A DNA stretch of 18,014 nt from an uncultured Lachnospiraceae bacterium (GTDB lineage Bacteria; Bacillota; Clostridia; Lachnospirales; Lachnospiraceae). The position numbers were made by a program, and so were the translations under genes. This document shows, piece by piece, positions 8,091 through 14,484 of the stretch (within the stretch, counting starts at the first letter, position 1; each line of letters opens with the position of its first letter). The notes beneath the pieces are model-generated. The model was given only the letters and a program-made list of their open reading frames with translations, was not told the origin of the DNA and did no database searches. The stretch is taken from positions 1 to 18,014 of the forward strand of contig CAJUHR010000051.1 in the NCBI GenBank assembly GCA_910586255.1, given 5' to 3'.

Positions 8091-8135
8091 CCTGTAAAAT
8101 AAGTTATCCCGATTTATCATAAAACAAACAGGACC
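8091..8135 (-). other. Terminator-like hairpin upstream of pcrA
   Basis: On the minus strand GTCCTGT and ACAGGAC are perfect 7-base arms about 33 bases apart, and the second is followed by TTTTCTC. It lies between the ridA terminator and the pcrA leader stem. It might be a weak second terminator or attenuator. Confidence 0.35.
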
Positions 8136-8167
8136 GGAAATCAACTGTTATATGCACATCCCCGCTC

Positions 8168-8200
8168 AAAAAAAGCACAAAGACCGCAATCTTTGTGCTT
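8168..8200 (-). terminator. Intrinsic terminator of ridA
   Basis: On the minus strand AAGCACAAAGA pairs perfectly with TCTTTGTGCTT across a six-base loop and runs into a T-tract. It starts six bases after the ridA stop codon and separates ridA from pcrA. Confidence 0.92.
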
Positions 8201-8205
8201 CCTTC

Positions 8206-8586
8206 CTATTCTGCAAAAGCGATAGCCTCAATTTCCACCAGCGCCCCTTTTGGCACCGCCGCTACTTCATAAGCAGCCCGGGCCGGACAGTCTGTCTCAA
8301 AAAATGTGGCATAGACCTCATTCATAGGACCAAAATCCGCAATATTCTTCAACAGCACAGTAGTTTTCACCACATTATCCATGGTCAGTCCCTCGCATGC
8401 CAGAATATTCTTAATATTGGTCAGGGACTGGCGGGTCTGTGAAGCGATATCGTCCCCTGCAAATTCTCCGGTAGCCGGGTCAATGGGAAGCTGTCCGGAC
8501 ACAAATACAAACTTGTCCGCCCGGATTGCCTGAGAATAAGGTCCGATCGCCGCAGGCGCATTGGTAGTTGCCAATACTTTTTTCAT
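8206..8586 (-). CDS. ridA: RidA family reactive intermediate deaminase
   Basis: RidA (YjgF/YER057c/UK114) proteins are small cytoplasmic trimers that hydrolyse reactive enamine/imine intermediates released by pyridoxal-phosphate enzymes such as threonine dehydratase. The 126-residue length is typical. Visible motifs are the N-terminal APAAIGPYSQAI, VFVSGQLPIDP, a QTRQSLTNIKNIL helix, VVKTTVLL, and the C-terminal CPARAAYEVAAVPKGALVEIEAIA, which holds the substrate-binding arginine and glutamate. The start at 8586 has GAGGAGG eight bases upstream; the longer open frame to 8667 is leader. It is monocistronic, with its own promoter (8670-8698), a leader hairpin and a strong terminator. No pyridoxal-phosphate enzyme gene is adjacent, so the window does not show its metabolic partner. 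Confidence 0.95.
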   Translation of the reverse strand: MKKVLATTNAPAAIGPYSQAIRADKFVFVSGQLPIDPATGEFAGDDIASQTRQSLTNIKNILACEGLTMDNVVKTTVLLKNIADFGPMNEVYATFFETDCPARAAYEVAAVPKGALVEIEAIAFAE

Positions 8587-8615
8587 CACAATTCCTCCTC
8601 GTGAGCTTCTGTTGT

Positions 8616-8657
8616 ATAACAGCCTGGATCTATATGGCTCTTCATATGGGCTGTTAT
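8616..8657 (-). promoter_or_regulatory. Stem-loop in the ridA 5' leader
   Basis: ATAACAGCC (8616-8624) pairs perfectly with GGCTGTTAT (8649-8657). An inner imperfect CATATG/CATATAG pairing can extend it. It begins a few bases after the predicted transcription start and ends about 20 bases before the ribosome binding site. It matches no riboswitch class I know. Confidence 0.5.
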
Positions 8658-8669
8658 CCTCTGGCAACC

Positions 8670-8698
8670 ATTATATCTGTTTTGAACCACAAATTCAA
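8670..8698 (-). promoter_or_regulatory. Sigma-A promoter of ridA
   Basis: On the minus strand a TTGAAT -35 box (8693-8698) lies 17 bases from a consensus TATAAT -10 box (8670-8675). The predicted start is near 8663, giving a leader of about 77 nt. Confidence 0.8.
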
Positions 8699-8761
8699 TG
8701 GTCTTTGAACAAATTTTTCCGTTCGCAGCGGTCTGCGCAGTTCCTGACAGTGTGGGGTCAC

Positions 8762-8789
8762 AAAAGCCTGGTGCAGCATTGCACTAGGC
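8762..8789 (-). terminator. Intrinsic terminator overlapping the coiled-coil gene stop
   Basis: On the minus strand GCCTAGTGCA and TGCACCAGGC form a 10-bp stem with one mismatch and a four-base loop, followed by TTTTG. The left arm contains the TAG stop codon of the gene at 8784-9029. Confidence 0.7.
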
Positions 8790-9029
8790 AATCTGGGAGC
8801 TTCCTTCCTCTGACGTCAGCAGCTCTTTCAAATCATCCAGAGACATATTCTGTCCTTCCAAAAGCTCATTGACCTCTTTAAATTTCTCCATGAGAATCTG
8901 TTCCCGAAGCTCGCCTTCCTTTTCCCGCAGGGTTTCCAGACAATCCTCGTACTGACGGATACTGGCCTGCACCTCTGTAAGCTCCTCCTGATATTTTTCC
9001 AATGGCGTTCTTCTTGCCCGTCTTGCCAT
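8784..9029 (-). CDS. Small coiled-coil protein, unknown function
   Basis: I do not recognise the family. The 81-residue protein starts with a basic patch (MARRARRTPLEKY). A long amphipathic helix rich in Glu, Leu, Gln and Arg (about 12-58) probably forms a coiled coil, and a short acidic C-terminal helix (NMSLDDLKELL) follows. There is no signal peptide or membrane segment. A good GGAAGGAG site eight bases before the ATG supports real translation, and a terminator overlaps the stop. The basic N-terminus could contact nucleic acid or ribosomes, but nothing decides this. It is not obviously co-transcribed with vanZ, since the palindromic element at 9157-9291 lies between them. Confidence 0.7.
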   Translation of the reverse strand: MARRARRTPLEKYQEELTEVQASIRQYEDCLETLREKEGELREQILMEKFKEVNELLEGQNMSLDDLKELLTSEEGSSQIA

Positions 9030-9156
9030 GATTACACTCCTTCCTCAAAATTCTGTTATGATGGTAATCTGTCCCATTGGTAGAAGTATATGCCAGAAAA
9101 AGCTTATTTATTCACCGGATTTGCATCCTTTTTCCCGGCTTTTAAGACAAAATATC

Positions 9157-9291
9157 GTAATAATTCAGATAGGTCTGCGCGTTCACCGCTCTGACCGTAA
9201 GAAAGCGTAATGGTCGCGGGCATACGGCTATCGCGAAGCGATTCTAAATGGCCGTATGCCGTAACAGTTCAAGGGCTATCTGAACTGTTAC
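9157..9291. repeat. Palindrome-rich intergenic element, possible MITE or REP-like unit
   Basis: The outer arms are GTAATAATTCAGATAGG (9157-9173) and the reverse complement of 9274-9291, matching at about 14 of 17 positions. Inside are a long stem GGCATACGGC (9219-9228)/GCCGTATGCC (9251-9260) enclosing ATCGC-GAA-GCGAT, and a perfect 11-bp hairpin GTAACAGTTCA (9261-9271)/TGAACTGTTAC (9281-9291). The right end overlaps the last codons and stop of vanZ. There is no T-run beside the stems, so this is not an ordinary terminator. Confidence 0.6.
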
Positions 9292-9847
9292 AAAATATCC
9301 GATACAGCAACCATCCAAGAGTGGTGCCCAGCACATTCATCACCACATCATCCAGCTGACAGAAGCCCCGTCCGGTCAGATACTGTGCCGTTTCAATCGC
9401 CACGCTGGTCAGGCACGCTGCCGCAACACAGACAAACCCGTTTTTCAGGAAACGAAAACACGCCGGAAACAAAATCCCAAAAGGGATAAACATCAATATA
9501 TTCTCTATCACATATCCTTTAGAAGCCGCAGTCTCTCCCCAGGTCCCGAACAATTCCATATTTACCCCGATCCGCGAGCCGGGCTCTCTGGAGAAAAATG
9601 CCGTCTCCAGCAGCACCGTTCCATAGACCACACAAAGGTACAGGAGCATCACCCTTTTCTTCTCCTGTACCTTCATCGGAATCCCGGCAGCCCTTCCTGC
9701 CAGAATCCCCAAAAGGTAAACTGCCAGAAAGAGAAAGCCCGCAATCATCCCATGGGGCATGTAGCCAATCGGCTCCAGCATATCCCCGCAGATTGTCAAA
9801 ACCAGTTCCTTTACACTGTCTGCCATAGCTGTTATACTCACAAGCAT
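9269..9847 (-). CDS. VanZ-like family membrane protein
   Basis: A 192-residue integral membrane protein with four or five hydrophobic helices. The family signature is in the second half: ENILMFIPFGILFP, then SVAIETAQYLTGRGFCQLDD and VVMNVLGTTLGWLLY. VanZ proper gives low-level teicoplanin resistance, but most homologues have unknown envelope roles, so resistance should not be assumed. The gene follows manC by 37 bases on the same strand and may be the last gene of the GDP-fucose operon. The start is uncertain: neither the ATG at 9847 nor the one at 9826 has a good ribosome binding site. The last seven residues (CNSSDSP) and the stop are encoded within the hairpin of the palindromic element, so the native C-terminus may have been replaced. 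Confidence 0.85.
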   Translation of the reverse strand: MLVSITAMADSVKELVLTICGDMLEPIGYMPHGMIAGFLFLAVYLLGILAGRAAGIPMKVQEKKRVMLLYLCVVYGTVLLETAFFSREPGSRIGVNMELFGTWGETAASKGYVIENILMFIPFGILFPACFRFLKNGFVCVAAACLTSVAIETAQYLTGRGFCQLDDVVMNVLGTTLGWLLYRIFCNSSDSP

Positions 9848-9884
9848 GCTTATTTGTTCAAATGATCAGGTATCTCTATGGAAA

Positions 9885-11231
9885 TTATATGGGCAAATCA
9901 TTGAGGACGCGGGTGTATATTGGCATTTCATGTTTCTGCTTATCATAAACACTGATTTCCTTCCCCAGCTGCACCTCTATCATTTGAAGCTCCGTGTCCG
10001 CAATGACCATATGACGGCTGCCGGCCGCCATTGTCACCACATCTCCCACTTCCACCTTTTTCTCCGTCCCGTCAATAACCGTGCGCCCCTTTCCGGAAAC
10101 GACTGTCCAGACCTCATCCCGGTACTGGTGACTGTGGTAGTTCATCCTGTGCCCCGGATTCAAAGTCACCTTGATGGTCATGCTGTCCTTCCCCACGTCC
10201 AGCACCCGGAAGCTTCCCCAGGATTTCTCCGCATACATGACCTTGTGGTCAAATTCATTGACAAAAGGCTTGATATAGCTGGACTGAACCTTGTCCGACA
10301 CCAGAATTCCCTCAGGGCTTGCCGATACCACCATGTCCTTCAGTCCCATGCAGAGCACCGGAACATCCAGTTCATTGATCACATGTACATTTTCACAGGT
10401 TTCATTAAACACGGCCTTGCCGATACAGGGCCCGTCCATGGCCTCCGTCAGAGTATTCCATGTGCCCAGATCCTTCCACATACCGGAAAATCTCATTACC
10501 TCAATGTACGGCTCATGCTCCACCACCCCGTAGTCAAAGCTGATCTTATCCAGGGTGTGATACGCTTCCAGAAGCCGTTCATAATCCCCAAAGCCGGTCA
10601 GCTGACGGGCCTTCTCCATCACATAGCCCAGGCGGAATGCAAACACGCCTCCGTTCCACAATGCCCCCTGGGCAATATACTCCCTAGCGACCTCCTCCGT
10701 GGGCTTTTCCTTAAACACAGACACCTTGCTGATATTCTTTTTATCGGCTGGAATGATATATCCATATTTTTCGCTGGGATAGACAGGCTCAATCCCCATC
10801 AAAACCAGATTGGCTTCACTGACGGCTGCCCGCTCCCCCAGTCTTTTCAGCGCCTGAAAATAATCCGGCTCCACATAAGGGTCCACCGGGCAGACCACCA
10901 CCGGCTCATCTTCCCCCACTCCCCGCACATCCCGCAAATAAGCGGCGGCCAGAGCCACGGCCGGAAATGTATCCCTTCTGCAGGGCTCCACACAAATCCC
11001 CACATTCTTTCCCAGCTGATTGTGGATGGCTGACACCTGAGACCGAGAGGTGGCAATGGTCACCTCCGCCTCCGGATCCACGGTGCGGATCTGGCGGTAC
11101 ACCCGCTGCACCATAGACTCCAGCTCTCCCTCCCCGGTTCGGAAAAGGCGGATAAACTGCTTGGATCGCACGTCATTGGACAGGGGCCACAGTCTTTGCC
11201 CGGAACCGCCGGACAACAAAATTATATTCAT
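9885..11231 (-). CDS. manC: Mannose-1-phosphate guanylyltransferase with C-terminal cupin
   Basis: The enzyme makes GDP-mannose from mannose-1-phosphate and GTP. The 448-residue layout is that of bacterial ManC. An N-terminal nucleotidyltransferase domain has the GGSGQRLWPLS loop (8-18), VFKEKP and WNGGVFAFR. A C-terminal cupin-like phosphomannose-isomerase-type domain follows, with NPGHRMNYHSHQYRDEVW, VSGKGRTVIDG and VGDVVTMAAGSRHMV. Bifunctional enzymes also interconvert fructose-6-P and mannose-6-P; whether this one does cannot be decided, but the cupin histidines are present. GGGGGAG lies five bases before the ATG. The gap to fcl is only 18 bases, so it belongs to the gmd-fcl-manC operon and supplies the substrate for Gmd. 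Confidence 0.93.
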   Translation of the reverse strand: MNIILLSGGSGQRLWPLSNDVRSKQFIRLFRTGEGELESMVQRVYRQIRTVDPEAEVTIATSRSQVSAIHNQLGKNVGICVEPCRRDTFPAVALAAAYLRDVRGVGEDEPVVVCPVDPYVEPDYFQALKRLGERAAVSEANLVLMGIEPVYPSEKYGYIIPADKKNISKVSVFKEKPTEEVAREYIAQGALWNGGVFAFRLGYVMEKARQLTGFGDYERLLEAYHTLDKISFDYGVVEHEPYIEVMRFSGMWKDLGTWNTLTEAMDGPCIGKAVFNETCENVHVINELDVPVLCMGLKDMVVSASPEGILVSDKVQSSYIKPFVNEFDHKVMYAEKSWGSFRVLDVGKDSMTIKVTLNPGHRMNYHSHQYRDEVWTVVSGKGRTVIDGTEKKVEVGDVVTMAAGSRHMVIADTELQMIEVQLGKEISVYDKQKHEMPIYTRVLNDLPI

Positions 11232-11249
11232 TTTGTCTCCCCCGCCCCT

Positions 11250-12194
11250 CTATCGCTCTGCCCGCATAGGATTATTCAAAAAGTCCTCATAGGACAGGCG
11301 GATCCCTTCTTCCAACTCGGTCTTGTAGGTCCATCCCAGAGCCGTGGCCTTGGACACATCCAGAAGCTTTCTAGGTGTTCCGTTGGGTTTGGTTTCATCC
11401 CACCGGATCTCCCCCTCATACCCGACCACTCTTGCAACCAGATTGGCCAGCTCCTTTATAGTCAGCTCCTTGCCGGTTCCCGCATTGACCGTCTCATCGC
11501 CGCTGTAATAATTCATCAGATACACACAGAGATTGGCCAGGTCGTCCACATAGAGAAATTCCCTGAGCGGAGAGCCGTCTCCCCAGCAGACAACCTCCCT
11601 CTGTCCCTCTGTCTTTGCCTCGTGGAAGCGGCGGATCAGAGCCGGAAGAACATGGCTGTGAAGGGGATGATAATTGTCATTGGGTCCATAGAGATTGGTG
11701 GGCATGACGGAAATATAATCGGTTTTGTACTGTCTGTTAAGGTACTCGCAGTACTTTAGACCAGAAATCTTGGCCAGAGCATAGGCCTCATTGGTCTTTT
11801 CCAGCTCCGATGTCAGCAGACAGCTCTCCTTCATGGGCTGAGGGGCCATGCGGGGATAAATGCAGGAGGAGCCCAAAAATTCCAGCTTTTTGCAGCCGTT
11901 CATCCAGGCCGAATGGATCACATTCATCTCCAGAATCATATTATCGTACATAAAATCCGCCAACGCCCCTTCATTTGCCACAATGCCCCCTACCTTGGCC
12001 GCCGCAAGAAATACATACTCCGGCCTTTCCTCGGCAAAAAAGCGCTCCACCGCCTCCTGACGGCAAAGATCCAGCTCCTGATGGGTGCGGGTGACAATGT
12101 TTGTGTAGCCCTGCCGCTCCAATTCCCGGATAATGGCGGAGCCCACCATTCCCCGGTGGCCGGCAACGTATATTTTGGCATTTTTCTCCATCAT
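11250..12194 (-). CDS. fcl: GDP-L-fucose synthase
   Basis: A short-chain dehydrogenase/reductase (epimerase/reductase) that turns GDP-4-keto-6-deoxy-D-mannose into GDP-L-fucose with NADPH. The dinucleotide-binding loop is GHRGMVG near the N-terminus. The catalytic set is Ser in FLGSSCIYP (about 109-110) with Tyr138 and Lys142 of the YxxxK motif (numbered from the ATG at 12194). AAKVGGIVAN, PTNLYGPNDN and REFLYVDDLA are typical of the family. The length of about 314 is normal. Three start codons stand in a row (GTG 12197, ATG 12194, ATG 12191) after a GGGAGG site. The ATG at 12194 overlaps the gmd TGA stop by one base, so translation is probably coupled to gmd. Confidence 0.96.
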   Translation of the reverse strand: MMEKNAKIYVAGHRGMVGSAIIRELERQGYTNIVTRTHQELDLCRQEAVERFFAEERPEYVFLAAAKVGGIVANEGALADFMYDNMILEMNVIHSAWMNGCKKLEFLGSSCIYPRMAPQPMKESCLLTSELEKTNEAYALAKISGLKYCEYLNRQYKTDYISVMPTNLYGPNDNYHPLHSHVLPALIRRFHEAKTEGQREVVCWGDGSPLREFLYVDDLANLCVYLMNYYSGDETVNAGTGKELTIKELANLVARVVGYEGEIRWDETKPNGTPRKLLDVSKATALGWTYKTELEEGIRLSYEDFLNNPMRAER

Positions 12195-13237
12195 CACGCA
12201 GTCCCTCCCATAGCCTTTTCCTGTCTGGCAAGCTGACGGTCATGGGCAGCCATGATTTCCACCAGCCGGGCATAGCTGGTTTTTTGAGGATTCCATCCAA
12301 GAACCCTTTTCGCCTTGGCCGGATCTCCCCACAGATTGTCCACATCCGTGGGTCTGAACCACTGAGGATTGACACAGACAAGCATCCGGCCGGTGGCGGC
12401 ATCATATCCCTTCTCATCCATGCCGCTGCCCTCCCAGCGCAGGGTGATTCCATTGGCGGCAAACGCCCTTTCTGTAAAGTCCCGAACTGTGTGTTGCTCA
12501 CCGCTGGCAATGACAAAATCCTCCGGCTTTTCCTGCTGCAGCATCAGCCACATACACTCCACATAGTCCTTGGCGTACCCCCAGTCCCGCAGAGAATCCA
12601 GATTTCCCAGTTCCAGATGATCCTGGATGCCCTCCGCAATCCGTCCCGCCGCCAGGGTGATCTTGCGGGTGACGAAGTTCTCCCCTCGCCGCTCCGACTC
12701 ATGATTAAAAAGAATCCCATTGACCGCAAACATCCCGTATGCCTCCCGGTATTCTTTGGTAATCCAAAAGCCATACTGCTTGGCAACCGCATAGGGGCTG
12801 TAGGGATGGAAGGGGGTGGTTTCCCGCTGAGGAATCTCCTCCACCTTTCCGTACAGCTCGGAGGTTGACGCCTGATATATCCTGGTTCTCTTTTCAAGTC
12901 CCAGAATCCGGCAGGCCTCCAGGATCCTGAGCACTCCTAAAGCGTCCACATCCCCGGAATACTCCGGCACGTCAAAGGACACCTGAACATGAGACTGAGC
13001 CGCCAGATTATAAATCTCATCCGGCTCTACAATATGAATAATCCGAATAAGAGAAGATGAATCCGACAGATCTCCCTCATGAAGCGTGATCTGCTCTGCC
13101 AGATGATCGATGCGGGCCGTATTGGATACGGAAGCACGGCGGATCACTCCGTGAACCTCATAGCCCTTTTCCAGCAAAAGCTCTGCCAGATAGGAGCCGT
13201 CCTGCCCGGTGATTCCTGTAATCAATGCTTTTTTCAT
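12194..13237 (-). CDS. gmd: GDP-mannose 4,6-dehydratase
   Basis: The enzyme converts GDP-D-mannose to GDP-4-keto-6-deoxy-D-mannose, the committed step to GDP-fucose. The 347-residue protein starts MKKALITGITGQDGSYLAE, with the NADP-binding GxxGxxG loop at 8-14. The active-site set is STSELYG (124-130) and Tyr149/Lys153 in YSPYAVAKQY. NHESERRGENFVTRKI is the characteristic Gmd substrate-binding segment. GAGGA lies nine bases before the ATG. It heads gmd-fcl-manC, and the AT-rich 330-bp region upstream probably carries the operon promoter. With its neighbours it makes GDP-fucose de novo from mannose-1-phosphate. No salvage enzyme or fucosyltransferase is in the window. Confidence 0.96.
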   Translation of the reverse strand: MKKALITGITGQDGSYLAELLLEKGYEVHGVIRRASVSNTARIDHLAEQITLHEGDLSDSSSLIRIIHIVEPDEIYNLAAQSHVQVSFDVPEYSGDVDALGVLRILEACRILGLEKRTRIYQASTSELYGKVEEIPQRETTPFHPYSPYAVAKQYGFWITKEYREAYGMFAVNGILFNHESERRGENFVTRKITLAAGRIAEGIQDHLELGNLDSLRDWGYAKDYVECMWLMLQQEKPEDFVIASGEQHTVRDFTERAFAANGITLRWEGSGMDEKGYDAATGRMLVCVNPQWFRPTDVDNLWGDPAKAKRVLGWNPQKTSYARLVEIMAAHDRQLARQEKAMGGTA

Positions 13238-13240
13238 AGG

Positions 13241-13459
13241 TCAATTCCTCGTCTTTCCATTGTTCGTGACACTTTTTGCACAATTTGCATCACTGTGCAG
13301 CTTACAGATTTCTTTGTCAGAACTATATATCTTTCGGCAATCAACCGCACCAAACACACAGAATATTTTTTCGCGTGCTTTGAAATAGTTATTTGCCAGA
13401 CGATATATCTGTTCCGTACGAGTAAATTGTACCTCTGTTTTGGCAGTTTTAAATATCAT
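13241..13459 (-). CDS. Possible small ORF just upstream of gmd
   Basis: A 72-codon frame starting MIFKTAKTEVQFTR ends three bases before the gmd start, so the gmd ribosome binding site lies inside its last codons. It has five cysteines, including FCVFGAVDC, and plausible codon use, but is much more AT-rich than gmd. No ribosome binding site is seen before its ATG, and I recognise no family. The spacing would suit translational coupling. Equally it could be a chance frame or gene remnant in the gmd leader. Confidence 0.25.
   Translation of the reverse strand: MIFKTAKTEVQFTRTEQIYRLANNYFKAREKIFCVFGAVDCRKIYSSDKEICKLHSDANCAKSVTNNGKTRN
13426..13453 (-). promoter_or_regulatory. Weak candidate promoter for the gmd operon
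   Basis: On the minus strand TTTAAA (13448-13453) is followed after 16 bases by TACAAT (13426-13431). It would give a leader of about 180 nt before gmd. The -35 box is poor. The AT-rich interval 13250-13500 is otherwise the most promoter-like stretch between araC and gmd. Confidence 0.3.
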
Positions 13460-13517
13460 ATCAAAAACAAAAATAGCACAATATTGGTTTTTCAGCGCAA
13501 CCCCCGGACTTTCCGGA

Positions 13518-13587
13518 GGCAGCAGTGCCCTTTTTGTCACAGTCCCCACACTCCGCGGCGGCAGCAGTGCCTTTTCACCACAGCCTC
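13518..13587. repeat. Imperfect 28-bp direct repeat over the AraC gene stop
   Basis: The segment at 13518-13545 and the one at 13560-13587 share GGCAGCAGTGCC, a T-run and CACAG, with a 42-base period. The second copy contains the stop codon of the AraC-type gene. The first is downstream of it. Confidence 0.5.
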
Positions 13588-14462
13588 CGGTAACACCCGG
13601 GAGACATTCCCTCCGTTTTCTTAAATCTCCTGCAAAAATAATTTCCGTTACCCATCCCTACCTGGGCGGCAATCTCATCCATGGTCATGTCCGTAAAACG
13701 GAGAAGACTCTTTGCCTTCGTGATCCGCTTCTGCTCCACATAGGCAATGACCGTGACCCCGTAAGCCTCCTTAAATATCCGGGACAGATAAAATTTGTCC
13801 ACAAAAAACATCCGGGCCAAATCCTCCAAAAGGATCTTGTCCAAAAAATGGCTGTCCAGGTACTCCTTCACCTGGTGCAGCTCCATACGCTTCCTGGACA
13901 GATGCTGTTCCTCCGGATGCCAGGAATTATCCATCAAAACAGAGAGCAGCCCCCCAAGCTTTTCATTAATGCGCATATCCCGGATGTAATCCGAAGAGCC
14001 CGCCAGAGAAAAAATCTCCGACAAAATTCCTGTAACGGCCTCCGGTGATTCCCTTCCGGCTGCATCCGTGGGACGAAATACCGGACGGCCTCCTCGTTCC
14101 CGGTATTTTTCATAAATAGCCGGCAGAGAGGGACCGTTAAAATGGCACCATTGCAGCTCCCACAGATTCTCCTCTGTGCTGTGAGCATAGATCCTCTGAC
14201 ATTCAATGAACACACAGTCCCCGGCTGTCAGCTCATATTGCTGCCCCTCATACACCAGCTTTCCGGCACCGGAAAGGACCACAAAGCAGAGGTAGGAAAG
14301 CAAATTGCTCCGGCTGCTTGTGTGAGGCCGGACTGCCTGCAGAGTTCCCACCTCCTGAAGATGCAGTAAGGAGGTCCTGGCAAAGGAGGACGGGGTATAC
14401 AAAATACGCTTGGAACGGACGGAAGGGGAGGAAGAAAAAAGCTCTTTATCCTTCAAACCCAT
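13575..14462 (-). CDS. AraC family transcriptional regulator
   Basis: A 295-residue DNA-binding regulator. The N-terminal half is a cupin-like ligand-binding domain (about 30-150, with LSYLCFVVLSGAGKLVYEG and YELTAGDCVFI). The C-terminal ~100 residues hold the two helix-turn-helix motifs: LEDLARMFFVDKFYLSRIFKEAYG and MDEIAAQVGMGNGNYFCRRFKKTEGMSP. The open frame runs to 14609, but that overlaps the FAD gene. The start is placed at the ATG at 14462, although GGAGG is only three bases before it; the TTG two codons later (14456) has a better nine-base spacing and is an alternative. The gene starts 22 bases after the FAD gene stop, so the two are probably co-transcribed. As the gene next upstream of gmd it may control the GDP-fucose genes, which is inference. 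The ligand is unknown; AraC proteins with this layout often sense sugars. Confidence 0.9.
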   Translation of the reverse strand: MGLKDKELFSSSPSVRSKRILYTPSSFARTSLLHLQEVGTLQAVRPHTSSRSNLLSYLCFVVLSGAGKLVYEGQQYELTAGDCVFIECQRIYAHSTEENLWELQWCHFNGPSLPAIYEKYRERGGRPVFRPTDAAGRESPEAVTGILSEIFSLAGSSDYIRDMRINEKLGGLLSVLMDNSWHPEEQHLSRKRMELHQVKEYLDSHFLDKILLEDLARMFFVDKFYLSRIFKEAYGVTVIAYVEQKRITKAKSLLRFTDMTMDEIAAQVGMGNGNYFCRRFKKTEGMSPGCYRRLW

Positions 14463-14484
14463 ACACCTCCCTTGGAAGAAATCA

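Noticed and set aside
8728..8745. GGTCTGCGCAGTTC as a further copy of the element at 9157-9291
   Set aside because: Only about ten bases match 9172-9186, with different flanks. That is too little to claim a repeat.
9269..9847. VanZ-like gene as an antibiotic resistance determinant
   Set aside because: No other van genes are nearby, and most VanZ-like proteins have no shown link to glycopeptide resistance.
9846..11033. A 395-codon plus-strand frame opposite manC
   Set aside because: It is antisense to an unmistakable manC, with His/Pro-rich shadow composition and no ribosome binding site.
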